From positions 370,453 through 434,452 of the forward strand of contig JAQGBZ010000020.1 of assembly GCA_034687125.1 (NCBI GenBank): a stretch of 64,000 bases of DNA, in the 5' to 3' direction. Of the stretch, positions 24,243-37,354 are shown in pieces. Made by a program: the position numbers and the translations under genes. The notes beneath the pieces are model-generated. The model worked only from the letters and a program-made list of their open reading frames with translations. It made no database searches and was not told the origin of the DNA. Position 1 is the stretch's first letter. Each line of letters begins with the position of its first letter. This DNA comes from Neelides folsomi (lineage: Eukaryota; Arthropoda; Collembola; Neelipleona; Neelidae).

Positions 24243-25877
24243 ATGAGTCAGAAGAATAAAATTCTTGTAATCATTTCTTTATTTGTAAAGTTTATACCAT
24301 TTAATGATTCACAATTATTGGATCAAAGTTCGTTAGTAAAGAAATGTAAGTCAATGCTACGTTATTTAAATAAAATAATGCATTATTTTGCAAATAATAT
24401 CAGATAGTAAAAATTGAAAACTAAAATTTTGTTATATATTTAACAGTAGGAATGAAAGTGAGCGTAATTGACGACATGATATTTTTAAATAATCAGAATG
24501 AAAAATCTGGTCAACTAAAAGAATCATACCGTTGGCCAAAAGGAATTGTGCCTTTTCTCTTTGGACCTGGTTACAGTATGAACACGATTAATGTAACCAT
24601 TTAATTTACAACTTTAATTAATTAAAATTTTAATTATAAAAGCTCGAAACAACATGATGGAAATTCACCAAGCTATGAGATATATCGAAGCGTATACTTG
24701 CATAAGATTCCTTCATCGTAAAAAAGAAGAAAATTTCCTTTATATTGAAAATAAAAAGGGCAAATGCCAATCGTTTGTTGGAAATATTCAAAGTGGGCCA
24801 CAGGTTTCTTATATTAAATAAATATGTATAATAATTGACTATGTATAAAAATTGATAGAAATAACATTACTCCTGTTATCAGCATGTCGGTTTGGATCCA
24901 AGCAGCCGAAATTGCAATCATCCAAATTTTGCTGGCCATGTTCTACATGAATTGGTTCATGCAATTGGTTTCTTTCATGAACATGCCAGAGACGACCGAG
25001 ATAATTATATTAGGATAGCTTATGAAAATTTACCCCAAAGTAAGTTTTAATCTTAGAATAAATAATTCGTATATATAGTATATATACTTAATATATACGT
25101 GTATTCACGTTCTTTTATAATAAATTTCACATTTGATTTTGTATATATGTAATTAATATATAATTTAGTTTTTTACCTCAAGTAAAATTTTGTGAATTAT
25201 CAATAAAATATATCTTATAGCTGACAACACTAAAAAGAATTTTAATAAGAACGGAGATAATGGATTGCATTCTGGGTTTTTCGGAGTTCCCTATAACTTT
25301 GACAGCATAATGCATTACAGCATGAGGGCTGGGTCAATTAACGGAAGAGAAACAATACTTAGAATTGTTAGTCTTACTGTTTTTAATTATTTTAATAATA
25401 TATTGTATATAATTTAAATACCTAATAATCAATTTTCAACTTAACTTTAAATTAAAAAATGTTTCATTTAAAGAATTACCCTAAAGATAAGTTTGCTCCA
25501 TTGGACGGAGAAATGGGACAAAGAAAGAGATTGAGCAAAGGAGACATCCGAATGATTCAAAATATGTATTCAGGAATTTGTGGTCGCACAGGAAGAACCA
25601 CAACGGAAAACGGTGAAATTTTAATTAAATGTTATAATTTTAATCAACATTAATTAATTGATTAGATGAAAGCGATAGTGATTCGTATGAAGATTCATCT
25701 GACACAAGTGAAGAAAGTGACGAGAGCGATGAAGAAAGTGAAGAAGCCGAAGAGTCTCCGAAAGATTTACAAGATTGGATGAACGACCAGAAAGATGAAA
25801 ACCCCGAATTTCCTATAGGTCAAATCCAAATGCCGGAAATGGACGAAAATGACAATGAAGTGATGAATAATCCTTAA
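24243..25877 (+). CDS. Astacin-family zinc metalloprotease (M12A)
   Basis: Secreted zinc endopeptidase. Seven exons: 24243-24345, 24447-24575, 24643-24803, 24883-25039, 25221-25366, 25474-25612, 25666-25877, giving 348 residues. A hydrophobic signal-like stretch covers residues 6-20, followed by a short propeptide and the mature domain from about [10 protein letters not shown]. The zinc site [13 protein letters not shown] has all three histidines (153, 157, 163) and the general base E154, followed by the family ARDDRDNYI; the Met-turn SIMHYSM supplies M214 and Y216. No EGF, CUB or ShK domain follows. Instead a very acidic Ser/Glu/Asp tail (residues about 280-348) ends the protein. The specific substrate cannot be inferred. 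Related enzymes act in digestion, hatching and matrix processing. Confidence 0.92.
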
Positions 25878-28172
<2,295 letters not shown>

Positions 28173-29530
28173 TTTTTTATTCTAATCAATGTAAGTATTT
28201 TTTCATGTAATTGTAAATTCAAATATGCTTGGTAGTTTGTAATTTTATTACCTTAATATTAAAAACCGTTCGAATATTATAAGTTCATATATTTTAAAAT
28301 TGGCCAACTCAAAGTAGTAATTTAATATATAAGAAAATTACACGCTAAATTAGTCATGATCTTAAAACCACTCACCGCATCAATGTAAAAAAGTGGGAAA
28401 TTGAAGGATCTTGAACCAAAAATAAATGTTTATTTATATGGTTCATATTAAATTCGTGTATGATTGATGGTTGAAATCTCAAATTGCCTTCTCGGATCTT
28501 TTGTTCAATGACCTTCAAGAATCTATTGTAGTTTGGTGGAAAAAAGTGTTTTGCTTTCTATTTACCTCTACTATAGCTAAATGATTAAATCAAATCACCG
28601 CATCTCTTACATCACATCATCCATCATTGATAAATGAAAATGTTATAAAAGCTATCCTTAAATAAGTATTTAGTTATACTACAGATATATCCAATTATTC
28701 CTAATGTAAAAGTTGATCTATCTGTAGTTTAGTTCAATGATAAAATGATAATCTCATAAAAGAGCTGAAATAAAGCATATCAAATTGAGTTTTAGTATGA
28801 GTGGTGTAATGAATGTATGGAGTGGACCATAGGGTGATAAGAGAATGTATTATATGCCGTTAACATTATAAGATATGAGAGTGAGATGAGATGAAGCACA
28901 TGGTTCTCCCTCCGATGCACACGAGAAATTTTGAGAAGTTTGTTTTTGCATCCTTGGGGCGGATATGGTCTTATTCGATGTTGTTGGTCTCTATAAGGCA
29001 GATAGCGGGTCTGGAAGTTGCGCGTGTCTGGATTGGGCCACCCTTCGATTCCTCGGTGGAGAAGCTAAGATTAGAAGGGAGGCAGACGGAAGGATCATCA
29101 CCCTGCCCGAGTTCACCAACCACAACCCTTAAAACCCCATTTGAGAAGACCAACAGTTAAATCCTCCACGTCTCACATTAGCCATTTCAATGCCATTCAA
29201 TTGAGAAGTCATTTAAGAGGTTTAATAGGAAAAGTCAAAGTTATATATTAACTTAAGTAGAAAGGGACTCACTCGCAATTGTCAGTGACAAATGGAAATG
29301 AGAATTAGAAGATGAAATCATAAAGTTCATTTATCATTTCGTCACATCCTTCGATTGTTCTTTGTTGTTCTTCCGAGGGCGCCGGAGTGAGCGGATCTCA
29401 AAGGTGCACATTGGCGAACCTGTTACAGCCAAGATAAAGAGGGAAGTAAAAAGTAATGGACTTTAATTTCTTGCAGAGATAACCGGAGGTCGAGTTGCTC
29501 TACCCGATAAACTCCCCAGTCGACGACAGG
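28173..29530. other. Intergenic, DUS2 to prolyl 4-hydroxylase
   Basis: The first 0.7 kb is AT-rich. A GC-richer island at 28890-29160 keeps an 89-codon forward frame open, but without motifs or splice partners it is not called. A likely 3' splice acceptor (tttcttgcag, ending 29476) just before the next start suggests that the prolyl hydroxylase transcript has a 5' UTR intron in this region. Confidence 0.5.
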
Positions 29531-32089
29531 ATGATGCAGAAGGCGATTCTCCTCCTCGGCCTCTTCGCCCTCGCAACCGCCGAAGTGTTCACGGCCCAAG
29601 TGGAATTGGAAGCTCTTTTGCACCCGCAGGCAAGCATCATCGAAGCAACGGAGATTTATTTGGCCAAAGAGGAAATTCGACTCAAGGAAATCCGCCGTCG
29701 TCTTGTCCCGTACATTGAGCGAGGACGGAAAGATCCTCGTGAAGTTGTGGCAAATCCAATTAGCGCCTTCCTCCTTGTCAAAGGGCTCTCGGTGGATTTG
29801 GACGATTTGCTCTCTGTGGCTGATCAAAAGGTCAATGCCTTGGGTAAGAAATATTTCAAAATAAATAAAATAATTTAATTTGCCATACAAAAATTTGTGT
29901 TAATTATAAATATTAAACAAAATTAATAATTGTTGTTTTGGTTAGAATTGATGGGGAAATTGGAGGCTCTGAAAAATGTGAGCAGATTCCCAACAGCTGA
30001 AGATTTAAATGGAGCTGCAATTGCCCTTACAAGACTTCAAGACACGTACCTTTTAGAAACTCAAGCCATGGCCCGTGGAGATCTTGATGGACATTGTTGC
30101 ACAAATAATCTTAATGGTAAATAGTACTTATTTAATTTATATTTAACAAACGATAATTGTTAATAAACCATATTAGTAAATCATAATATATTTTAAAATT
30201 AAGTTTTTAACAAAATTATAATTTTAACATTTAGCCGACGATTGTTTCGAGCTCGGACGTCAAAATTACAATTCCGGTGACTACGATCACACTATTCTAT
30301 GGATGAATGAAGCTCTGAATCGTGCTCAAGAGGAAGCACAAAATTCTAGCAAAGCAGATGATTTCCACGTTGTGTCCCAAGTGGACATTCTCGAATATCT
30401 CGCATTCTCCACTTACCAAAAAGGAGAAATTCGAAATGCCATTCAATTGACTGAGCAACTTCTTTCGCTTGATCCAACTCACCCAAGAGCCAAAGGAAAC
30501 ATTGCACATTATGACAAATTGTTGCTTGATAGGAGAGGTGAAGATGGACAAAAAAGTGATTTGGTAATTGAAATCTTTTAACTCGTATTTTCACTCAATT
30601 TATTCATCTATTCCTATTCTCTTTACAAATTTTCAAAATTTAGACTTGTATTCTTATTTAAATTGTTTTTAGACATTAACAGTAAGAGAAAAACGATCCG
30701 ATAAAGTTGGTTGGGAAAAGGCAAAATATGAAGCTCTTTGTCGAGGAGAACTTCAAACCAAAAAAAGCGTTGAGAAAGGAGCGAGATGTTTTTATTACAA
30801 CAATGGAAATCCCTATCTTCGAATTGGCCCCGTAAAGACTGAAGTTGCCCACGTCAATCCAACCATCTTCATCTTCCATGAAGTCATCTTTGACTCGGAG
30901 ATAGAAATTATAAAGAAGCTCGCCGTGCCAAGGGTAATGAAATTAATTTATTATGCGTAATGAAGTAATGATCTTTGTAAGATAAATGGATTAAATTACA
31001 ATATCGAATGAAACGAAAATAATTCATTTATGAATAATTATCATCAATAAACAAAAATTAATTATTAATGCATAACGTTATAACAGCTTATACATTGACT
31101 TATTAAAACGATATAATTCATAATTTATAAGTATATCAATAGTTGTATTGGTATTTAAGTAACAGACATTTAATACTAACAAGTTTAATGTTGAGTAATT
31201 AAATTTTTAATCTTTATAATTTAATACCCAATAGTTCAAGAGAGCAACAGTTCACAATCATCAAACTGGCGAACTCGTGACGGCGCAATACAGGATTAGC
31301 AAATCATCTTGGCTTCAATCTGGCGAAGATGCGTCAGTGAACAAAGTGAATCAAAGAGTCAGCTTCATAACGGGACTTGACATCTCCACTGCCGAAGAAC
31401 TCCAAGTCGTCAACTATGGATTGGGCGGACATTACGAACCTCACTTTGATTTCGCACGTGTAAGATAGGGATTTATTTTAATTTTAGCATTTGAACTTTT
31501 AGCTAGCTTCAGCTTATATACTCATTTCATATCTTTTCATTTCTTGCCATAATTGATTATTTGAATCATTTAATGTTTCCTAAATCAATTTGTATTTCTT
31601 TTACAGCGAGAAGAGAAGGATGCGTTTAAAACTCTTGGTACGGGAAATCGAATTGCCACTTTCCTCTTTTACATGAGCACGGTCGAAGCTGGCGGTGCGA
31701 CGGTTTTCCCTTCGATCGAACTCACCCTTTGGCCCAGAAAGGGATCCGCCGCCTTTTGGTTTAATTTGTTTGAAGATGGGAAAGGAGATTTTGGAACGAG
31801 ACACGCGGCTTGTCCAGTTCTTCTTGGAACCAAATGGGGTATACACAGATACCTGTAGTACATAATTAATTACATTATGTATTTAATTTTATAATATTTA
31901 ATTTCATTAAATCTAAATAAATCAACATTAATTAAAATATAATAATTAAACTATAAATTGTAATTGGTTATTAAATTTTTTTAAAATGTTTTATTTAAAG
32001 TATCAAACAAATGGATTCACGAAAGAGGGCAAGAGTTCAAAAGGCCATGTAAAACAAAGCCGTCGAAGAAATCTCCATTTGAAGTCTAA
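29531..32089 (+). CDS. P4HA: Prolyl 4-hydroxylase alpha subunit
   Basis: ER-lumen iron/2-oxoglutarate dioxygenase that hydroxylates proline in collagen-type Gly-X-Pro repeats, normally with protein disulfide isomerase as beta subunit. Seven exons: 29531-29843, 29946-30116, 30235-30563, 30673-30933, 31235-31459, 31607-31838, 32001-32089, giving 539 residues (human about 534). A signal peptide (MMQKAILLLGLFALATA) precedes the dimerisation and peptide-binding TPR regions. The catalytic domain shows YGLGGHYEPHFDFA with iron ligands H428 and D430, then GGATVFPSIELTLWPRKGSAAFWFN, and RHAACPVLLGTKW with third ligand H499 and 2-oxoglutarate lysine K509, ending NKWIHERGQEFKRPC. Every key residue is present. 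The second Met (29534) could also be used; upstream frames are closed or lack ATG. Confidence 0.95.
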
Positions 32090-33827
32090 ATATTGAAATT
32101 ATTGAAAGAGAAGCGAAGATGAGTTGTGAACATTCTCCCACCGGAATTCTCGATTTTCAAAACAAACATGCTACGAATATAAATATTTAATACTCAATTT
32201 TGAAAACTTTCCAACGAAGTCTGTTTCCTTTTATACAAAAAACAACCATTTTGTTACCGGTATATTCAATAAGGCAATAATTTTTAAATTGTAAGAGTAG
32301 TTGAGAATCTCATAACATTTTCTAGTTTTTATGAGCTAATTGTTACCTTTTCAATTTTTCATTTTCTTAATATGTATTTCCTATTAAAATAGACTTTGAG
32401 CGAAGTGTGGAATTTCAATTAAAGTCATTTTGTGATTTGTAATACACTTGTGAAGGATTTATACGAACATATGTGCCATAATTTCGTTAATAAGAGATTT
32501 CCCTCGTCACAATAAACTTTGAATGAAAATGTTGATTTGACTTTAACGTCAATTCAACATGCTCACTATAATTGAAGATTTAACTTTCTTTTTTGACTAG
32601 AAAAGTCTTCATTATCTTTATCCAATGAATCTAACGTAATTTTGATTCAATCTGCGAACACTTTCACATTTGAAAGTTTTGTTAAAATGAATTTCTTCAT
32701 TTTAGCTACCTTCTATTCATTAACAGACTGATATATTTATATAAATATGTATCACTATATTATCAATACACTAACAATCAATTATGTTAACCAATTGTGC
32801 TAATATATAAAATCAAAAAGAATATAAAAATGTAATAGTATTTACAGTACACAACATGCGTATTAAAATTGAATTTACATTTTAATAAAAATCAAATAAT
32901 TTTTACCAATCAAAATGTGATTGCATAACATTCGTACCCTGCATTAGCTTTTACATATTATTATGTATATCAATTTGAATTATAATATATTATTTAACAA
33001 CATGAGTTAAATTGTAATTAATTGTTAACATTATTTAATATTGCTTGACATAACCATCTAATTATTTGTATCTTAATCTTAATCCATTTGTATTCAATAT
33101 TTCATTAATAAAATGTAAACTAATTATTTAAGGTTGAATTAGAACAAGCCCTATCCCTCTAAATGGGTTAGAGTCTAGATATTATAGGGCCAGCCTCGAA
33201 GTTTTTTCCTCAAAAATCAAAGTTGTTCAGAATGTCGAGAAAAACATTTTGAGACACATACAAAACAGAGGTACATACAAAACCTAACCTAACCTAAACT
33301 AAACTAATCTGACATAACCACATATTCAACCACATATTTAGGTTAGGTTAGGTTAGGTTTGTTTTAATGTTGCTTAATTCACCAATAAAGACTTTACAAA
33401 CCTGATGAGTGGTGTTTCTTTTCGGAATCAATAACTCGTTAATTAATGAATTATTATTCTTTATATAAGTTTATATACACATTAAATAGAAAATTACCTA
33501 TTGAATAACATTTCGTATATTAATTATTGATTAAAGTCACTGGTAATTATATATTTAGAATAATTAACAAATTTGAGTCAATTATTAAGTCTTTAATTAT
33601 TGTGTGTTCCATTTCACGTGTCCAAGGATCCATAGTTGAATTATTAACTATTAAAAATGTTGAAAAATGTTCTAGAAGGGAAATTGCCAATTTATGCACA
33701 TTTGAATATTCAACCACATCTCGCCCAAAATGAGCATTTTAGAATATTTTTTAATAATTCGACTCGCACATGGACAGTTAGTCGAAAAGACAATACTGAC
33801 ATGGCGACTGGAATTCCCCCTTAGAGC
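32090..33827. other. AT-rich intergenic region right of P4HA
   Basis: 1.7 kb containing the P4HA 3' UTR and long AT-rich DNA. The only structure recognised is the inverted CCTAA/TTAGG pair listed separately. No coding exon. Confidence 0.55.
33281..33360. repeat. Inverted CCTAA / TTAGG tracts
   Basis: A CCTAA tract (33281-33299) and a TTAGG tract (33338-33360) face each other across about 40 bases, forming a palindrome of telomere-type repeats. Between them accacatatt is repeated. It may be a foldback element or a healed break site. Confidence 0.7.
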
Positions 33828-34515
33828 CTTGAAATATTTTGGTGAATTGATATTCATTTTGAGGAATGCTGCTGCATGAAGGGGAAACTCTACCGCCCTG
33901 ACATTTCCCACTATCTCTTCCAATGGACCAAAAGGCAAGTAATCTGATTCGGTTCACGTTTGCTCATTCGACCAACTTCTTTGCATGTCTCAACTCGAAC
34001 ATCCGCCCATCGAAGTTTCGCCCGAGCATTGGAGTAACGCCGAGCATTCCCTTTACCTCACCCTCGCACTTCTCCGGCCAAATTCCCCTGATTTGGGATA
34101 AAACGGCCCCAGCCGCCGCAATGACACTTTCCCCCACTCGAGCTGACTTGGATATTCCATAGTCATGGCATTCACAATGTCAACCCGAACTCCATGCTTT
34201 TTTGTCGAACGGAGAACACTCGTACCCAAATCCTTTGTTAATCCATAATCATCTCCTTACAAGTAGGAGGTAATCAGGTAGTGTCAATGAGACCTTAAAA
34301 TTAATTAATTGAATTATTATTTATAATATTCATAGATTTTCCATGATAATTTGATAAATAATAATTTTATAGATTTTGGGAACGCGAACATTAAATGTTA
34401 AATGAACCTAACCACTCTTTTATAACAACTTTTAAAAATGTGGATAATATGTGTAATGCACTAAATGGGTTTATGGTGGTGTACATAATATATTCTTAAA
34501 ATCTTATTTTGCTAT
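33828..34515 (-). pseudogene. Truncated GH18 chitinase copy
   Basis: This is a close copy of the last exon and part of the last intron of the GH18 gene at 37355-38720; similarity starts at cttgaaatattttgg and fades around 34515, near the exon 2 boundary. It is broken in at least three ways. One C is missing from the run at about 34129-34133 (five C against six in the intact gene), which shifts the frame inside the exon. Bases caagtaggaggtaat are inserted near 34265. The last codons differ after KIFQ. Exons 1 and 2 are absent. The shared intron shows it arose by DNA duplication, not retrotransposition. Direction is the same as the intact gene, with CDC34 between them. It lacks the MITE found in the intact copy's intron. 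Confidence 0.85.
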
Positions 34516-34935
34516 TTAGGTATCTTAATATATATGCCTTTCTCAGAAATATTCAAAGAGACGATTTGTTGTGTGTGATATTTTTTTCATTTTTCTTATT
34601 CCTTTTCTCATTGTAAGATCTCCTTTGGCTGCTTGAGGTTGAGATCCACAGAGGGTGCGGCCAGAGGGAAAGTCTCTGCCGTCCGCCACGAAAATATTCC
34701 TCAGCTGTTTGGAGGAACTACGTCCCCGCCTGGACCCGCTCGCACCCGCCCTCGTCCTTATCTCACGCTTTGCTGACTCTCCTCGACCTCGCCGTCGTCC
34801 TTTTGTCGGCCGTCTTGGATAACCAGGCTCTTTGAGCCCATTCGATACTCGTGAGAGGTAATTTCCCCCTCGACATTGAGAAATGGGCTCATTTGATCTT
34901 TATTCAATTCTTCAGCAGTCACTGTGGCCTTGAGG
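34516..34935. other. Probable CDC34 promoter and 5' UTR
   Basis: About 420 bases, AT-rich at first and GC-richer from 34640 onward, leading into the CDC34 start. The minus-strand open frame across 34758-35099 overlaps the real gene and is a shadow. Confidence 0.45.
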
Positions 34936-35942
34936 ATGAGCGGGGTGAGTTCGTCGTCGCAGAGCTCAAGCGCTGTCCGGGCCCTGGCAATAGAATACAA
35001 GGGGATTTTGGACGAGCCAATCGAAGGCTTCCGTGTACGACTCCTCAATGATGACAATTTGTTCGACTGGGAAGTCGCGATCTTCGGTCCTCCTGACACG
35101 CTTTACCAGGGTGGATACTTCAAAGCAAACATACGGTTTCCGTCGGATTATCCCTACTCGCCTCCAACCGTTAGATTTCAAACGAAAGTTTGGCATCCCA
35201 ACGTCTACGAGGTAATTAAGAAATAAGGAATTATTCATGATCTTGCCAATATCTCTTTGTTTCAATTTTTGCAAATTGTTCAATTTTATATTTTTGCATT
35301 GCAGAATGGGGATTTGTGCATTTCCATATTGCATCCACCAGTAGATGATCCTCAGAGCGGAGAGATGCCTTGCGAACGATGGAATCCAACGCAGAACGTG
35401 AGGACGATTCTCCTTTCCGTTGTCTCCCTCCTCAACGAGCCGAATACGTCGTCCCCCGCTAATGTCGATGCCTCAGTCATGTACCGGAAATGGAAAGAAT
35501 CAAAGGGAAAGGATAAGGAATATGAGAACATCATAAAGTAATTTATCACATTTATATTCAATTAACTTTTTTGATTATTAACCATTAATAAAAATAAGGT
35601 GTTATTTATTTTTTAATACTGAAACTGAAGTTTATTTTTATTAATATTGAAGTCCTTTTTAATTTTAATGATGCAATCTTATCATTTATTTAATTGTAAA
35701 ACTTTAAATTGTTTAGGAAGCAAGTGGCGCTATCGAAGGCAGAGGCCGAGAAAGACGGAGTTACGGTCCCGACCACGTTAGAAGACTACATTCTGAAGGC
35801 GAAGCCTCCAGAACACAATTTGGAAATGACGGACTTCTACGATGATGATTATGACCTCGACAACGATGATGATGAAGGAGATGAGGGGGAAGAAGCCCCA
35901 AACCACTATGATGACGACTCAGGAAACGGCGGAGACTCATAA
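34936..35942 (+). CDS. UBE2R: Ubiquitin-conjugating enzyme E2 R (CDC34)
   Basis: E2 enzyme that works with SCF cullin-RING ligases to build Lys48 ubiquitin chains on cell-cycle regulators. Exons 34936-35211, 35305-35537 and 35717-35942 give 244 residues (human CDC34 236). The UBC fold reads [34 protein letters not shown], the HPN motif in WHPNVYENGDLC, and active-site cysteine C97 in [12 protein letters not shown]. The acidic loop [19 protein letters not shown] that marks the Cdc34/Ube2g class follows it. The tail is strongly acidic ([21 protein letters not shown]), the segment that in the family docks onto the cullin basic canyon. The start was placed at MSGVSSSSQ; a frame extends upstream without another ATG. 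Confidence 0.96.
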
Positions 35943-36299
35943 ATTAAATTATAAATCCACATGCCGAAACACACACGTCGGATTCGTCAATTGAAGTGAT
36001 AAAAAATTTAAAAGTATTCTTTAATTAACTATCCATAAGTGAAATAAAAAAAATCTTTTATTGTCATACATAATTCATAATTAAAAGCCTTTTTTCTAAA
36101 GAAATCTTGTCTATCTGAATTATTCGATCGGGTCACGTCACTCGTAATGCGTATAAATCCAATATACCTATTTAATATTTTATAAAAACAATTTACGATA
36201 ATCACTGACTCATGGTCATACTTTAAAAATATTGTTAAATTAACTACTATTTTATTTGAAATTATGCATCCAATTATAAATAGGTTAATATTTTTCTTC
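35943..36299. other. CDC34 3' flank
   Basis: 357 AT-rich bases with AATAAA at about 36042-36048. No gene is seen. Confidence 0.5.
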
Positions 36300-37231
36300 C
36301 TCAATTTTAATCAACATTGCCCAAATTTTAAATGTGAGTTTGCCTCAATATTTTTTCAGAATGCCTAAATTTTTAATGAACAGTGCCTTTATTCAAAAAG
36401 ACATTGATTTTAACAAAATTGAACAATAAATTTTAACTTTATTCAAAAAATGACGAAATAAACAATATATGGACAACTGCAAGATGTATCCCAAGATCCT
36501 TTAAAAATAACTTCCCAACTTAATTTTTTGTTGGTTAGTTGATTTGATGTAGAAATTTTTAACATCTCTCATTTTTACGCCCATATTACCTAAAACCCAA
36601 TTACCTTATACTTATTACATAGATGAAAAGAAGGTGGAATTTTTTTCAAAAAGTTTGGCGCTTTGATTGCTCGGATTTCTTGGATAAGACCATTCTCAAA
36701 GTAAATCAGAAAATTCAATAAATTGTCCCAATTGTAGACGATTTCTGAATGTTCTTACGCCTACAATGATGTTTACATTGGAAGATCATGTTTGTGAAAT
36801 GTTTAACCTGACAAAATAGTGATCATTATTAAATATTCTTATTGATTAATCAATGAGAATAAATGAGAAAGGTTAAATTTTGGTTCGGGTATCGCATCCT
36901 GTCTTAATTGTCTTAGTATTGTTTTTGGTTTAGTTATTCCGATTGAAAAAAGTTAATCGTTTTTAAAATTTAAAACTTATATAGGCATTTTGTTAAGGAT
37001 TTAAAATAAGTTCAATAATAAGTTAAAATTGTCGTACTATCTCTTATTATAATCTATCTTAGTTTGCATATTAATTGATGTTTAAGGTATTTAATATGTT
37101 ATAACCATTTAGATATATATATATAGACACAAAATTTAGGCAAACTTGATTTATTATTTAAGCAATATTGAGGCAAACTCACATGAAGGCAAACTTACAT
37201 TTAAAATTTAGGCAAAGTTGATTAAAATTGA
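36300..37231. mobile_element. ~930-bp element with long imperfect terminal inverted repeats
   Basis: The left arm (about 36300-36385) reads ctcaattttaatcaacattg and continues with gcccaaattttaaatg and gagtttgcctcaatatt. The right arm (about 37125-37231) is its reverse complement with extra copies of the ggcaaact word. The interior is mostly non-coding; a minus-strand stretch at about 36600-36745 reads like protein for about 45 codons (EIVYNWDNLLNFLIYFENG) and may be a trace of an internal gene. It looks like a non-autonomous DNA transposon, though no target duplication was fixed. Confidence 0.6.
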
Positions 37232-37354
37232 GACAACTTAAATGGTATCCAAAATTAATTGTTAACATTGTTTAATATTGCTTGACAATACTTTACATAA
37301 CTGTATAATTTATTTAATGTATTTGTATATAATGTTTCATAACTAAAATGTAAA

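Noticed and set aside
28891-29160. 89-codon plus-strand frame upstream of P4HA
   Set aside because: GC-richer island without domain or splice partner; more likely promoter or UTR sequence.
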